Part shown: positions 38,299-45,748 of the stretch, piece after piece
How the letters are laid out: each line of letters opens with the position of its first letter
Position numbering within the stretch: position 1 is the first letter of the stretch
Origin: Levilactobacillus huananensis
GTDB lineage: Bacteria > Bacillota > Bacilli > Lactobacillales > Lactobacillaceae
Direction: 5' to 3'
Assembly: GCF_003946145.1 (NCBI RefSeq)
Contig: NZ_RHOC01000001.1
Span: 124,001-188,000, forward strand
Length of the DNA stretch: 64,000 nt
Notes under the pieces: generated by a model
Database searches by the model: none
The model's input: the letters and a program-made list of their open reading frames with translations, nothing else
What the model was told of the DNA's origin: nothing
Program-made: the position numbers and the translations under genes

Positions 38299-38340
38299 CA
38301 AAAAAGGATCCTTCTAAACTTAATTAGAAGGATCCTTAAT
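38299..38340 (-). terminator. Intrinsic terminator of tRNA-Ser
   Basis: AAGGATCCTTCTAA pairs with TTAGAAGGATCCTT (14 bp perfect), followed by a T run on the minus strand. Confidence 0.92.
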
Positions 38341-38368
38341 TTTAAAAATATTCTATTTGATACCAAAA

Positions 38369-38457
38369 AGGAGAGTACAGGAATTGAACCTGCGCGCCGG
38401 GTATTCGCCGGTTCGACGGATTTCGAGTCCGTTGCATTACCACTCTGCCAACTCTCC
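38369..38457 (-). tRNA. tRNA-Ser (anticodon CGA)
   Basis: A class II tRNA with a 7-bp acceptor stem GGAGAGT/ACTCTCC. The anticodon stem-loop is ACGGA-CTCGAAA-TCCGT (CGA, reads UCG). It has a long variable arm (CCGG.CCGG) and a T arm with GGTTCAATTCC. CCA is not encoded. The base after the acceptor stem is U on the RNA strand, where Ser tRNAs usually carry G; this is noted as a finding. It is followed by its own terminator. Confidence 0.93.
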
Positions 38458-38473
38458 ATGTGACTACTAATAC

Positions 38474-38501
38474 ATTTTACCAATAATGAATATAAATGCA
38501 A
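38474..38501 (-). promoter_or_regulatory. Promoter of tRNA-Ser
   Basis: On the minus strand: TTGCAT (38496-38501), a 16-nt spacer and TAAAAT (38474-38479), 17 nt before the tRNA 5' end. It lies just beyond the end of the TIR-like gene. Confidence 0.6.
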
Positions 38502-38513
38502 GCCAAGTTTGGA

Positions 38514-38912
38514 TTAATTTCGTTGTTGGGTGAAAACAGAGCGGTCGAATGGGGGGATCCAGGTTGAAGGACCAGCGATTAGAGCTAATGGTGCAATGTT
38601 GGTACTGTCTAATTTGGTTGCGAGTACAGTCTTTCCCGCTTGGATGGCGGTCGCAATCTCCCAGTCTGTCCACTCGGATTGCCAGGTTTCACGACTGACG
38701 ATGACCAGGAGGCGGTGAGCCCGTTTGATGTCCCGCTTGAGTTGGCGTTTAATCTTAGCGGCTCGGAATCCGGTAAACCGAATTGGTAGATGTTGTTCGT
38801 GAAAACTCACTGTCGGAAACTCCCAGTCCTGTTCTGACCAACATTCAAGCTGTTGGCGAAACGAATGGGCCAACGGATCGGCCGACTGACAACTGATAAA
38901 AAGTTCACTCAT
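38514..38912 (-). CDS. Stand-alone TIR-like domain protein (ThsB/DUF1863 type)
   Basis: 132 residues that are almost entirely one TIR-like fold: LFISCQSAD as the first strand, a helix to about residue 25, then IKRAHRLLVIVSRETWQSEW and TDWEIATAIQAGKTVLATKL. The WxxWEI element with Glu85 matches the ThsB/MTH538 TIR-like family, where this Glu is the NADase position. Such proteins cleave NAD+ or make cyclic ADP-ribose signals in anti-phage systems such as Thoeris, but no ThsA-like or other effector gene is next to it. The ATG follows GAAAGGAGCG. Enzymatic activity is inference. Confidence 0.75.
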   Translation of the reverse strand: MSELFISCQSADPLAHSFRQQLECWSEQDWEFPTVSFHEQHLPIRFTGFRAAKIKRQLKRDIKRAHRLLVIVSRETWQSEWTDWEIATAIQAGKTVLATKLDSTNIAPLALIAGPSTWIPPFDRSVFTQQRN

Positions 38913-39108
38913 AAAGGGACGCTCCTTTCTGCATGGGGTTCATTCTAACGGATAGTTGCGACAACTGGGTAACAGCAAGATTGGCGTCTTATGAAATTAA
39001 TATGACAGTTCTAATACAGAATCGTCGACTTAAGTTTACCTGACTACGGCAATGAACGACAGCCAATGGATTAAGTTAGTAATGGTACCAATTATTCGAA
39101 CCGGAAAA

Positions 39109-39140
39109 CAAAAAATCCCTCACACGGGGTGGGGGATTAA
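39109..39140 (-). terminator. Intrinsic terminator of ndk
   Basis: On the minus strand, AATCCC.CAC/GTG.GGGATT stem around CCCGT, followed by six T residues. Confidence 0.85.
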
Positions 39141-39146
39141 GCCAAT

Positions 39147-39620
39147 TTAATTGGTTTGCTTCACTTTAATTGTGGGTGCCTTATGAGCAGCAACGGCTAA
39201 TTCTGGGAACCAAATGGCGATCTCATGATGTGCGTTCTCACGACTGTCCGAGGTGTGGACGATGTTTCTGAGAATGCCATCTGGATATTCGTGGGCGAAG
39301 TCCCCACGAATGGTCCCAGGTTGAGCATCATTAGGACGGGTCTTGCCGGCCAGATTGTGGACGGATTTAACGACGTCAGTCCCGGTAACAATAATGGCTA
39401 CCAAGGGACCTTCTTGCATATAGGTTTCAATTTCGTGGAAATAAGGTTTGCCAACTTGATCGCGGTAGTGTTGCTGAAGTTGGGCGCTGGTAGCTTTAAC
39501 CACCTTTAAGGCGACGATTTCATACCGTTTACGTTCGAGTCGGGTGATAATTTCACCAACGTGACCTTCTTCAACGCCATCGGGTTTAACTAACAATAAA
39601 GTCTTTTCTGAATTTGCCAT
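39147..39620 (-). CDS. ndk: Nucleoside diphosphate kinase
   Basis: Equilibrates NTP and dNTP pools through a phosphohistidine. The active-site motif is NIVHTSDS (His122), and the N-terminal KTLLLVKPDGV is typical. At 157 residues it is slightly longer than the usual 140-150, with a C-terminal tail (VAAHKAPTIKVKQTN). It is monocistronic, with a clear RBS (aggaggcac) before the ATG. Confidence 0.95.
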   Translation of the reverse strand: MANSEKTLLLVKPDGVEEGHVGEIITRLERKRYEIVALKVVKATSAQLQQHYRDQVGKPYFHEIETYMQEGPLVAIIVTGTDVVKSVHNLAGKTRPNDAQPGTIRGDFAHEYPDGILRNIVHTSDSRENAHHEIAIWFPELAVAAHKAPTIKVKQTN

Positions 39621-39743
39621 GGTAGTGCCTCCTTGAAGTTTTTGAAACAGTCAAGAAACAGTTGCTCACTCATTAACAAGTTACTAACTTAGATATTAGG
39701 CTAAACGGTTCCCACAGTCAACCTGCATGCCTTTAAGTAATGA

Positions 39744-39929
39744 TTAGGCTGGGTCACCCATTACCATCCAGAGAATCAGGTAGACGATAATCCCGGGGAA
39801 GACCGGCATCAACGTCAAGACGATAAACAGAAGGCGGGCAACACCAACGTTCCAGTCGAATTGCTCGGCAAGTCCGCCAATGACACCGGCAAAGACTCGA
39901 TTAGTTGCGGAACGATGAAACTTTTTCAT
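39744..39929 (-). CDS. PspC-domain membrane protein
   Basis: 61 residues: the PspC motif FAGVIGGLAEQFDWNV followed by one or two closely spaced membrane segments (about 33-58). PspC proteins respond to envelope stress in many bacteria; in lactobacilli several short stand-alone copies occur. It is 18 nt downstream of the histidine phosphatase gene on the same strand, with RBS AGGAGG, so the two are likely co-transcribed. Confidence 0.88.
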   Translation of the reverse strand: MKKFHRSATNRVFAGVIGGLAEQFDWNVGVARLLFIVLTLMPVFPGIIVYLILWMVMGDPA

Positions 39930-39947
39930 GATAACAACCTCCTAAAA

Positions 39948-40610
39948 TTAAGACTGAAAATCAATTTTATTGAAAAAGTCGACGTGAATGTCGTCATCGG
40001 TAATCTCCAACTTAGTGATGCTACCATTGATTGTGGCGATTCCCTCATCCAATTCTGGTGCATACCGGTCGACAATGGAACGAATGGTTACCCCATGGGA
40101 AATGACAACAACTTGATCGCCATCTTGGGAGTTGGCCCGAAGTTTATCGAACCCGCGGTCAAGACGTTCCCAGAACATGTCGTTACTTTCGGCATCGCCG
40201 TAAAGGTCCGCTTGGTGAATCAAGTCACGGGCTTTTTCCAAGCCATAGGTACCCAACACTTTGGATTCGGAATCCAAACCTACTTGAACCCCAACGAATT
40301 GCCACATTTGGTTCAGGTCATTACCTTCAAAATAACCGTGGCATTGTTCCCGGAATTCCGGATATTGGTAGGATACGAGGTTCTGGGAGTCGGGGATTTC
40401 ACGCAAGGCGATTTTTGCCGTCTCAATGGCCCGACCCGAGTCACTACTGTAAGCGGCTGTCAGGGGAACGTTCTTAAGTTGTCGACCGGCACGCTGCGCG
40501 TCAGCCCGTCCCTTGGCCGTCAGAGGTGAGTCGATCCATCCCTGAACCTTGTTATAATGGTTCAGCATCGTTTGACCGTGTCGCACAAAGTAAGCCGTAA
40601 TTTTTTTCAT
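39948..40610 (-). CDS. Histidine phosphatase family protein (phosphoglycerate mutase-like)
   Basis: The 220-residue protein has the catalytic RHGQT motif near residues 10-14 (phosphohistidine), the second catalytic Arg/Glu region (YSSDSGRAIETA), and the C-terminal VVVISHGVTIRSI with the second catalytic His. The fold is that of cofactor-dependent phosphoglycerate mutases, but the wider family is mostly phosphatases of unknown substrate. The start is the ATG at 40610 behind GGAGGGG; the open frame begins 7 codons earlier. Confidence 0.88.
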   Translation of the reverse strand: MKKITAYFVRHGQTMLNHYNKVQGWIDSPLTAKGRADAQRAGRQLKNVPLTAAYSSDSGRAIETAKIALREIPDSQNLVSYQYPEFREQCHGYFEGNDLNQMWQFVGVQVGLDSESKVLGTYGLEKARDLIHQADLYGDAESNDMFWERLDRGFDKLRANSQDGDQVVVISHGVTIRSIVDRYAPELDEGIATINGSITKLEITDDDIHVDFFNKIDFQS

Positions 40611-40653
40611 AATTTTAGACCCCTCCATCATTCAGGTAAGTGGTTACATCTTT

Positions 40654-40662
40654 AGTATAGCA
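40654..40662 (-). promoter_or_regulatory. Promoter of the histidine phosphatase-PspC unit
   Basis: An extended -10 TGCTATACT on the minus strand (TATACT at 40654-40659), 44 nt before the start codon; weak -35. Confidence 0.5.
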
Positions 40663-40751
40663 AGCTTTGTGAAAGAACGCGAAGATTTTTGCATGGCAGG
40701 ACTAACTCGTTAAATTTTTAAGGCTTTAGACCGTTATTGTGAGGCAAAACA

Positions 40752-40760
40752 TGCTATGTT
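40752..40760 (+). promoter_or_regulatory. Possible promoter of the PPK2 gene (extended -10)
   Basis: TGCTATGTT near 40752-40760, about 25 nt before the start codon; no good -35. Confidence 0.35.
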
Positions 40761-40784
40761 ATTACCATACAGGAGATGATGTGG

Positions 40785-41666
40785 ATGAGCATTGAAAGTA
40801 GTTACCGCTATACGGGTGATCTGGACTTAGACCTTGACGAATTGGCCACACGAGTGGAGAAGGGGCCCGATGCCACAGCGATTGAGAATCGACTGACGGC
40901 GAATGTCCTGGCGCTAGGGGACTTACAGACACGACTATATTCACAGAAAAAGTATGGCATTATTATTATTTTGCAGGGGATGGATACTGCTGGTAAGGAT
41001 GGACTCATTCGACACGTTTTTAGCGGTCTTAATCCTTCCGGAACGAGTGTGGTGAGTTTTAAGCAACCGACGTCAATGCAGTTGGACCATGACTTTCTCT
41101 GGCGGATCAATCAGGAGCTGCCACCGAGAGGGGATATTCGGATCTTCAACCGTTCGCAATATGAAGATGTGTTGATTAGTCATGTTCATCCCGAGATGCT
41201 GACAAAACAGAATCTGCCTGGAATTAATGTCGCGGCGGATGCGGATGAGGCATTCTTTGATCGCCGGTACCAGGACCTCAAGCATTACGAAAAATATCTA
41301 CGTCATCAGGGATTTGTCACCATTAAATTTTATTTGCATCTTTCCAAGGAAGAACAGACGCGACGTTTTGAAAAAAGAATTGAGGTGCCAAGCAAGAACT
41401 GGAAATTCTCGCCGAGTGACGTCAGTGAACGCGCCTATTGGGATGATTATCGCGTTGCCTACACGAAAATGCTTGAGAATACCGCAACGAAACGGTCGCC
41501 TTGGTACCTGATTCCGGCGGATGATAAGGGCATTGCACGGCTTATTGTATCTAACATCTTGATTCAACGCTTTCAAGCCCTACAACTTGAATATCCGACG
41601 GTTGACCCGAATGTGAAACGCCAATTGAAATCGACTCTCGAACAATTGAAAAGTGGAAAATTGTAA
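40785..41666 (+). CDS. Polyphosphate kinase 2 family protein
   Basis: PPK2-family kinases use polyphosphate to phosphorylate nucleoside mono- or diphosphates. Walker A is GMDTAGKDG (65-73), Walker B-like residues are in FNRSQYEDVL, and the lid module has RRFEKRIEVPSKNWKFSP. With 293 residues and one kinase domain it is a single-domain PPK2; whether it is class I, II or III cannot be read safely. Two ATGs (40776, 40779) are too close to AGGAG; ATG 40785 is spaced correctly. Confidence 0.92.
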   Translation: MSIESSYRYTGDLDLDLDELATRVEKGPDATAIENRLTANVLALGDLQTRLYSQKKYGIIIILQGMDTAGKDGLIRHVFSGLNPSGTSVVSFKQPTSMQLDHDFLWRINQELPPRGDIRIFNRSQYEDVLISHVHPEMLTKQNLPGINVAADADEAFFDRRYQDLKHYEKYLRHQGFVTIKFYLHLSKEEQTRRFEKRIEVPSKNWKFSPSDVSERAYWDDYRVAYTKMLENTATKRSPWYLIPADDKGIARLIVSNILIQRFQALQLEYPTVDPNVKRQLKSTLEQLKSGKL

Positions 41667-41669
41667 TAG

Positions 41670-41696
41670 GCAAAAAGCCAAATTTGGCCTTTCTTA
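41670..41696 (+). terminator. Possible weak terminator after the PPK2 gene
   Basis: An imperfect hairpin around GCCAAATTTGGC with a pyrimidine-rich tail; weak compared with the others here. Confidence 0.4.
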
Positions 41697-41751
41697 AGCT
41701 TTTAAATAAATGGTAAATGTAGTATGCAATGAGCCAATCTGGTTGCGAATG

Positions 41752-41760
41752 TGGTATGAT
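41752..41760 (+). promoter_or_regulatory. Possible mvaS promoter (extended -10)
   Basis: TGGTATGAT at 41752-41760, about 40 nt before the start codon; no good -35. Confidence 0.4.
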
Positions 41761-41798
41761 GACTCGCAGAATGTTTCATAAATAGGAGGAATCTAGAC

Positions 41799-42968
41799 AT
41801 GACCGTAACCGTCGGAATTGATAAAATAGGGTTCTTTACCCCCAACCTTTATTTAGATATGCGTGACTTAGCACTCGCAAGAAACACCGATCCAAATAAG
41901 TACTTAATTGGGATCGGCCAATCGAAACAGGCAGTGATTCCACCAACCCAAGATGTTGTGACGATGGCAGCCAACGCGGCTGCACAATTTTTAACCCCAG
42001 AGTTAAAGGCAGAGATTGGGATGGTGTTGTTTGGGACGGAATCTGGTATTGATAATTCCAAGTCCACGGCGATTTACTTGGCGCATCTCCTGGGGCTGCC
42101 AGCTGAGACCCGTGCCGTTGAATTGAAACAGGCTTGTTACGGGGCAACCGCTGGCCTCCAATTAGCGGCAGACTTTGTGCGGGTACGGCCAACGGCTAAG
42201 GTCTTGGTCATCGGAGCAGATATTGCGCGTTACGGGTTGCGGACTGCCGGTGAAGTGACCCAGGGTGGTGGCGCAATTGCCATGATAGTGAGTGCCGACC
42301 CACAGATTCTGGCGCTGGATACGGTCACAAGCTACCATAACGAAGATGTCATGGATTTCTGGCGGCCAACGTACCGGACCGAAGCATTGGTTGATGGCAA
42401 GTATTCTACCAATGTTTACTTAGATTTTTTTCAGCGGGTTTGGCGTGGTTATCAAGACCAAACGGATCTGTCGATTGCCGACTTCTCAGCCTTTGTCTTC
42501 CACTTACCTTTCACCAAGATGGGTCGTAAAGGACTTCGCCAGATTCTACCGTCGGCGACCGAGGCCCATCAGGCAGAACTCACCGCAGCCTTTGAGGCTA
42601 GCCAGGAGGATAATCGCAATGTGGGAAATCTGTATACGGGGGCACTTTACCTCAGCCTACTGTCTTTGCTGCGGCACCACAATCTGACACCCGGGGAGCG
42701 CATAGGTCTCTTCAGCTATGGATCCGGTGCTGAGGGCGAGTTCTTTAGTGGAACTGTGCAGACAAGCTATCGTCAAGGGTTTGATTCGCCGGCTATTGAC
42801 CGGCTATTGGACCAGCGTCAGCGGGTCACGGTTGCCGAGTACGAAGAAATTTTCATGCGACGGCTGAGCAGTGACGGCAGTGATGCCCGACTTGCTGTGG
42901 GCAATGATCCAGCTGAGTACTTATTAATCGGCCGCCAGGGCGAACAGCGTCGTTATCAAAAACAATAA
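41799..42968 (+). CDS. mvaS: Hydroxymethylglutaryl-CoA synthase
   Basis: Condenses acetyl-CoA with acetoacetyl-CoA in the mevalonate route to isoprenoids, which lactobacilli use instead of the MEP route. The nucleophile is Cys113 in ELKQACYGATAG, a conserved Glu is in GTESGIDNSK (Glu81), and the catalytic His is in VFHLPFTKMG (about 232). It has 389 residues, as bacterial enzymes do. The product feeds the UppS step encoded at 57 kb. RBS AGGAGGAAT. It ends at a bidirectional terminator. Confidence 0.97.
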   Translation: MTVTVGIDKIGFFTPNLYLDMRDLALARNTDPNKYLIGIGQSKQAVIPPTQDVVTMAANAAAQFLTPELKAEIGMVLFGTESGIDNSKSTAIYLAHLLGLPAETRAVELKQACYGATAGLQLAADFVRVRPTAKVLVIGADIARYGLRTAGEVTQGGGAIAMIVSADPQILALDTVTSYHNEDVMDFWRPTYRTEALVDGKYSTNVYLDFFQRVWRGYQDQTDLSIADFSAFVFHLPFTKMGRKGLRQILPSATEAHQAELTAAFEASQEDNRNVGNLYTGALYLSLLSLLRHHNLTPGERIGLFSYGSGAEGEFFSGTVQTSYRQGFDSPAIDRLLDQRQRVTVAEYEEIFMRRLSSDGSDARLAVGNDPAEYLLIGRQGEQRRYQKQ

Positions 42969-43006
42969 AAAGGAGCCGTGAAACAATAAAGTTTCACGGC
43001 TTCCTG
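42968..43006. terminator. Bidirectional intrinsic terminator
   Basis: GGAGCCGTGAAAC/GTTTCACGGCTTCC stem between convergent mvaS and the minus-strand membrane gene; the T run is best on the minus strand. Confidence 0.88.
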
Positions 43007-43010
43007 TCGT

Positions 43011-43595
43011 TTATTCAAACTTGTTATGGATCACGTACCCATCCTTATAAACCAAGACCGGTTTTTGATCTTTGAGCCCAATCTCAAAGGTATAGCCAGT
43101 TCCCAACGCCTTCTTAAGCGAGGCACTGGTTTTACTGAAACTGTTTACGAAGCGTGGCCACTTGGCTTGCTTGGCTTGTTCAGGATGCTTGGTCAATCCT
43201 TGAATCGTCGATTGTAGGTCCTTGTTAGTCACGGTCAGGGTGTAAGTCTTGGTCTTGGCATCAAAGCTCATCGTGCCAATCTTTTGCAATGACTTTCCCA
43301 GCTGCTTGTTGACGCTTTTCTCATTGTCAGCCCGGGTTGCCTGTTGTGATTGTGAGCTGAAGGCTTGACCGGAGTTTGAACTGATCTTCTTAGTTGACTC
43401 GGTCGTGGGATTGTCTGCGGCGCGCTGGTGGGACCAGTAAGGCAGCTTCCAAACGGACCAACCGGTCAGGAGCAAGGCAATGATGAGTAGGGCACTTGCA
43501 CCCACCTTGGAACTTCTTTGGTGAAACGCAGTAATTAATGAAAATAAGGCAATCAGTGACATTAGGCCACCGAGAATGGCAAATCCGAGGAACAT
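43011..43595 (-). CDS. Membrane-anchored protein of unknown function
   Basis: 194 residues: two N-terminal membrane segments (about 1-22 and 30-50), a Ser/Gln-rich linker (about 60-95), and a C-terminal soluble domain (about 96-194; FDAKTKTYTLTVTNKDLQSTIQGL). The layout, anchor plus linker plus small beta-rich domain, resembles other lactobacillal envelope proteins, but I do not recognise the family. RBS AAGGAGGC. It is monocistronic. Confidence 0.75.
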   Translation of the reverse strand: MFLGFAILGGLMSLIALFSLITAFHQRSSKVGASALLIIALLLTGWSVWKLPYWSHQRAADNPTTESTKKISSNSGQAFSSQSQQATRADNEKSVNKQLGKSLQKIGTMSFDAKTKTYTLTVTNKDLQSTIQGLTKHPEQAKQAKWPRFVNSFSKTSASLKKALGTGYTFEIGLKDQKPVLVYKDGYVIHNKFE

Positions 43596-43626
43596 AATGG
43601 TGCCTCCTTGAAGAGTTTATAGGTTC

Positions 43627-43635
43627 AGTATAGCA
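43627..43635 (-). promoter_or_regulatory. Promoter of the membrane protein gene
   Basis: An extended -10 TGCTATACT on the minus strand (TATACT at 43627-43632), 31 nt before the start codon; weak -35. Confidence 0.45.
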
Positions 43636-43754
43636 TGAATCATTTCAATGCCGAAAGACTCAGGCTAAAACCAGATAAACTCGAATAATGTTCGGCATTT
43701 GGTCTCGAAAAAGGCTTATTAGTAAATTATAACCGAATACTAATTAAAAATCAG

Positions 43755-43783
43755 TCGCTAAGTGGTCGGTTTTCCGGTATAAT
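43755..43783 (+). promoter_or_regulatory. Promoter of the deoxyribosyltransferase gene
   Basis: TCGCTA (43755-43760), a 17-nt spacer and TATAAT (43778-43783), 31 nt before the start codon. CCGAA-type motifs upstream are discussed in the findings. Confidence 0.5.
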
Positions 43784-43814
43784 AACGATATTCTAGAGAA
43801 AAGAGGAGATTAGT

Positions 43815-44255
43815 GTGACCAACGTTTATTTAGCAGGCCCCTTCTTCGATGACGAACAGATCGCTCGGATTGAACGGGTAGAAGCAGCTTTAGAGCAAAA
43901 TCCGCAGGTTGATAGTGTCTTTAGCCCCCGGAAGGATGAAATTCCCGGCTTAACCATGGGAACTCCCGAATGGGCCACACAGACCTTCCAAATGGACGTG
44001 TCGCAGATTGATCACGCCGATGTTGTGGTAGCCATTTCTGACTTTGTCGACGATCAAGTGGATTCCGGCACGGCCTTTGAAATTGGCTACGCGTTCCACA
44101 GTAAGAAACCTGTCGTTTTATTCCACGAAAAGGACACTGTTTTAAATTTGATGTTAGCCGAGAGCCTACACGCTTACCTCAAAACGGCCAAGGATTTGGC
44201 TGAATATGACTTCAATTCATTACCAGAAAGTCATTATCATGGTAAAGTCTTCTAA
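43815..44255 (+). CDS. Nucleoside 2-deoxyribosyltransferase
   Basis: Transfers 2-deoxyribose between nucleobases, a salvage reaction typical of lactobacilli. YLAGPFF is the first strand and the nucleophile is Glu89 in SGTAFEIGYAF; the preceding DFVDDQVDSG holds the substrate Asp residues. 146 residues, normal length. GTG start, 6 nt after AGAGGAG. It is monocistronic, with a bidirectional terminator shared with lexA. Confidence 0.94.
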   Translation: MTNVYLAGPFFDDEQIARIERVEAALEQNPQVDSVFSPRKDEIPGLTMGTPEWATQTFQMDVSQIDHADVVVAISDFVDDQVDSGTAFEIGYAFHSKKPVVLFHEKDTVLNLMLAESLHAYLKTAKDLAEYDFNSLPESHYHGKVF

Positions 44256-44286
44256 ATAAAAAATTCAAGGTGTGATTGCCCGAAAG

Positions 44287-44319
44287 AAAAGGCGTGTGCC
44301 AAATGGCACACGCCTTTTG
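44287..44319. terminator. Bidirectional intrinsic terminator
   Basis: AAAAGGCGTGTGCC/GGCACACGCCTTTT, a 14-bp perfect stem with a 4-nt loop, between convergent genes. Confidence 0.95.
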
Positions 44320-44332
44320 CTGTGTTTAAGGA

Positions 44333-44962
44333 TTAGTGAACGTCGTCACGGAAGAGGCCAACGACTTTACCGAGAATGCTGACATGGTTTAAAATAATCG
44401 GTGCCATGGTATCATTTTCGGGTTGTAACCGGAAATGGTCGGCTTCCTTGAAGAATCGCTTGCAGGTCGCTTCATTTTCTTCGGTCATTGCGATTACAAT
44501 ATCGCCATTGTCTGCGGATTGTTGCCGCCGGACGATAACTTGGTCACCATTGAGAATCCCGATATTAATCATACTTTCCCCGCGGATGGTCAACATGAAG
44601 AGCTGATCGTCGTCACGTTCGAATTCAGGTGGAACCGGGAAGTAATCCGTGGCTTCCTGAACGGCCAGAATAGGTTCCCCGGCTGTCACCGTTCCCAGAA
44701 CAGGGATTCGCGTTTGTTTCTCGTGAACACCAAGCTCCTCTAATCCGGCAGGCGTGACTTCCAAAGCCCGTGGCTTGGTAGGGTCCTTAGTTAGGAGCCC
44801 CTTTTTTTCTAGGCGGGCGATGTGACCATGTACCGTCGAGGTAGAGGAGAGGGCAACAGCCTCGCCAATTTCACGGACGGTTGGCGGATACCCTTTTTCG
44901 TTTACCCGTTCCCAAATGAAGCGTAGAACGGCAAGTTGTTTGCTTTCTGATGCTTTCGTCAT
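44333..44962 (-). CDS. lexA: SOS repressor LexA
   Basis: Represses DNA-damage genes and cleaves itself when RecA filaments form. The winged-helix domain (1-70) contains [17 protein letters not shown]. The cleavage bond is Ala94-Gly95 in TVTAGEP, and the catalytic dyad is Ser130 (RGESMINIG) with Lys168 (ATCKRF). 209 residues. Its promoter carries a perfect Gram-positive SOS box, so it autoregulates. uvrC and the other repair genes in this window show no comparable box. Confidence 0.97.
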   Translation of the reverse strand: MTKASESKQLAVLRFIWERVNEKGYPPTVREIGEAVALSSTSTVHGHIARLEKKGLLTKDPTKPRALEVTPAGLEELGVHEKQTRIPVLGTVTAGEPILAVQEATDYFPVPPEFERDDDQLFMLTIRGESMINIGILNGDQVIVRRQQSADNGDIVIAMTEENEATCKRFFKEADHFRLQPENDTMAPIILNHVSILGKVVGLFRDDVH

Positions 44963-45004
44963 GTAATGCCACCTCGTTCGTCATTCGTAGTATAGTTTAG
45001 TGAT

Positions 45005-45034
45005 AGTGTAGCATAGGTAGACTGGCTTTTCAAA
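45005..45034 (-). promoter_or_regulatory. lexA promoter
   Basis: On the minus strand: TTTGAA (45029-45034), an 18-nt spacer and TACACT (45005-45010), the latter with a TGC extension. The -35 overlaps the SOS box. Confidence 0.65.
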
Positions 45035-45044
45035 CAGATGTTCG
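45031..45044. promoter_or_regulatory. LexA (SOS) box
   Basis: CGAACATCTGTTTG on the minus strand fits the Gram-positive consensus CGAAC-N4-GTTYG and covers the lexA -35 region. Confidence 0.85.
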
Positions 45045-45054
45045 GGTAGATTAG

Positions 45055-45083
45055 TTGAATTCTAAAATTAAGCCTGATAAGAT
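45055..45083 (+). promoter_or_regulatory. Promoter of the UPF0291 gene
   Basis: TTGAAT (45055-45060), a 17-nt spacer and TAAGAT (45078-45083). It begins 11 bp from the SOS box, so LexA could affect it too. Confidence 0.55.
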
Positions 45084-45156
45084 AGGGATTAGTTTTAAAA
45101 ACGGGGCAGCAATGCCAACATGTTTCACCGATTCTATTGAATAAGGAGGGTTGTTC

Positions 45157-45405
45157 ATGGCAGAGGAAACAATGGACACCTTATTGGTCCGGATTAACGA
45201 ACTCGCGCACAAGGCAAAGGATACGGGACTCAACGATGCGGAGAAGGCCGAGCGAGCCGAACTGCGTCAACGTTACCTGAAGTTATTCCGCGCTAGCTTT
45301 AAGAGCCAAGTGGAAATGCTCCAGGTTTACGATAAGGATGGCAAAGAAGTCACACCTGAAAAGGTCCGCAATATCCAACGTAAAAAGGGTTTGCGTGACA
45401 ATTAA
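45157..45405 (+). CDS. UPF0291 (DUF896) family protein, YnzC-like
   Basis: An 82-residue soluble helical protein: INELAHKAKDTGLNDAEKAERAELRQRYL is the family core (segments quoted are shorter in other species), then DKDGKEVTPEKVRNIQ. In Bacillus the homologue ynzC follows yneA-yneB in the SOS operon beside lexA, and here it is divergent from lexA. Function unknown. The start is the ATG at 45157 with AAGGAGGG 6 nt before. Confidence 0.9.
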   Translation: MAEETMDTLLVRINELAHKAKDTGLNDAEKAERAELRQRYLKLFRASFKSQVEMLQVYDKDGKEVTPEKVRNIQRKKGLRDN

Positions 45406-45410
45406 TCGAG

Positions 45411-45445
45411 AGAGCGGGTCATTTTCAGCGATTCGCTCTTTTATT
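45411..45445 (+). terminator. Intrinsic terminator
   Basis: AGAGCGGGTC/GATTCGCTCT 10-bp stem with two wobbles, 9-nt loop, then a T-rich tail. Confidence 0.8.
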
Positions 45446-45504
45446 TTGCGTTAAGGTTGTGTAGAATTGTTTATTGAATGACGTCAAGAAGGAGGGGAAT
45501 CAGC

Positions 45505-45732
45505 TTGGCAACCTGGATCTGGATTTTAATCGTAATTATCGTCGGAATCGCCGGTGCTGTTGGGGGCTTCTATGCTGCCCGCAAGTACATGGAAAACTAT
45601 CTGAAAGATAATCCACCAATTAACGAAGACCAATTACGCGCAATGATGTTGCAGATGGGGCAGAAACCATCACAACGCAAGTTACATCAAATGATGAATG
45701 CGATGAAACAACAATCAACGCCTAAAAAGTAA
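45505..45732 (+). CDS. yneF: UPF0154 membrane protein YneF
   Basis: 75 residues with one N-terminal membrane segment (about 4-26) followed by the conserved YAARKYMENYLKDNPPINE and QLRAMMLQMGQKPSQRK. Function unknown but widespread in Firmicutes. The open frame begins at 45478, but TTG at 45505 lies 7 nt after AAGGAGGGG and gives the family N-terminus. A terminator follows. Confidence 0.92.
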   Translation: MATWIWILIVIIVGIAGAVGGFYAARKYMENYLKDNPPINEDQLRAMMLQMGQKPSQRKLHQMMNAMKQQSTPKK

Positions 45733-45748
45733 ATTTGGTTAATCGATG

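Noticed and set aside
39861-40529. 222-codon plus-strand frame opposite the histidine phosphatase and PspC genes
   Set aside because: Shadow of the real minus-strand genes, which have catalytic motifs and RBSs; the plus-strand frame has neither.
43680-43695. Second SOS box (CGAATAATGTTCG)
   Set aside because: It is one base too short between the half sites and lacks the CGAAC left half, so LexA binding is unlikely; a PurBox reading fits slightly better.
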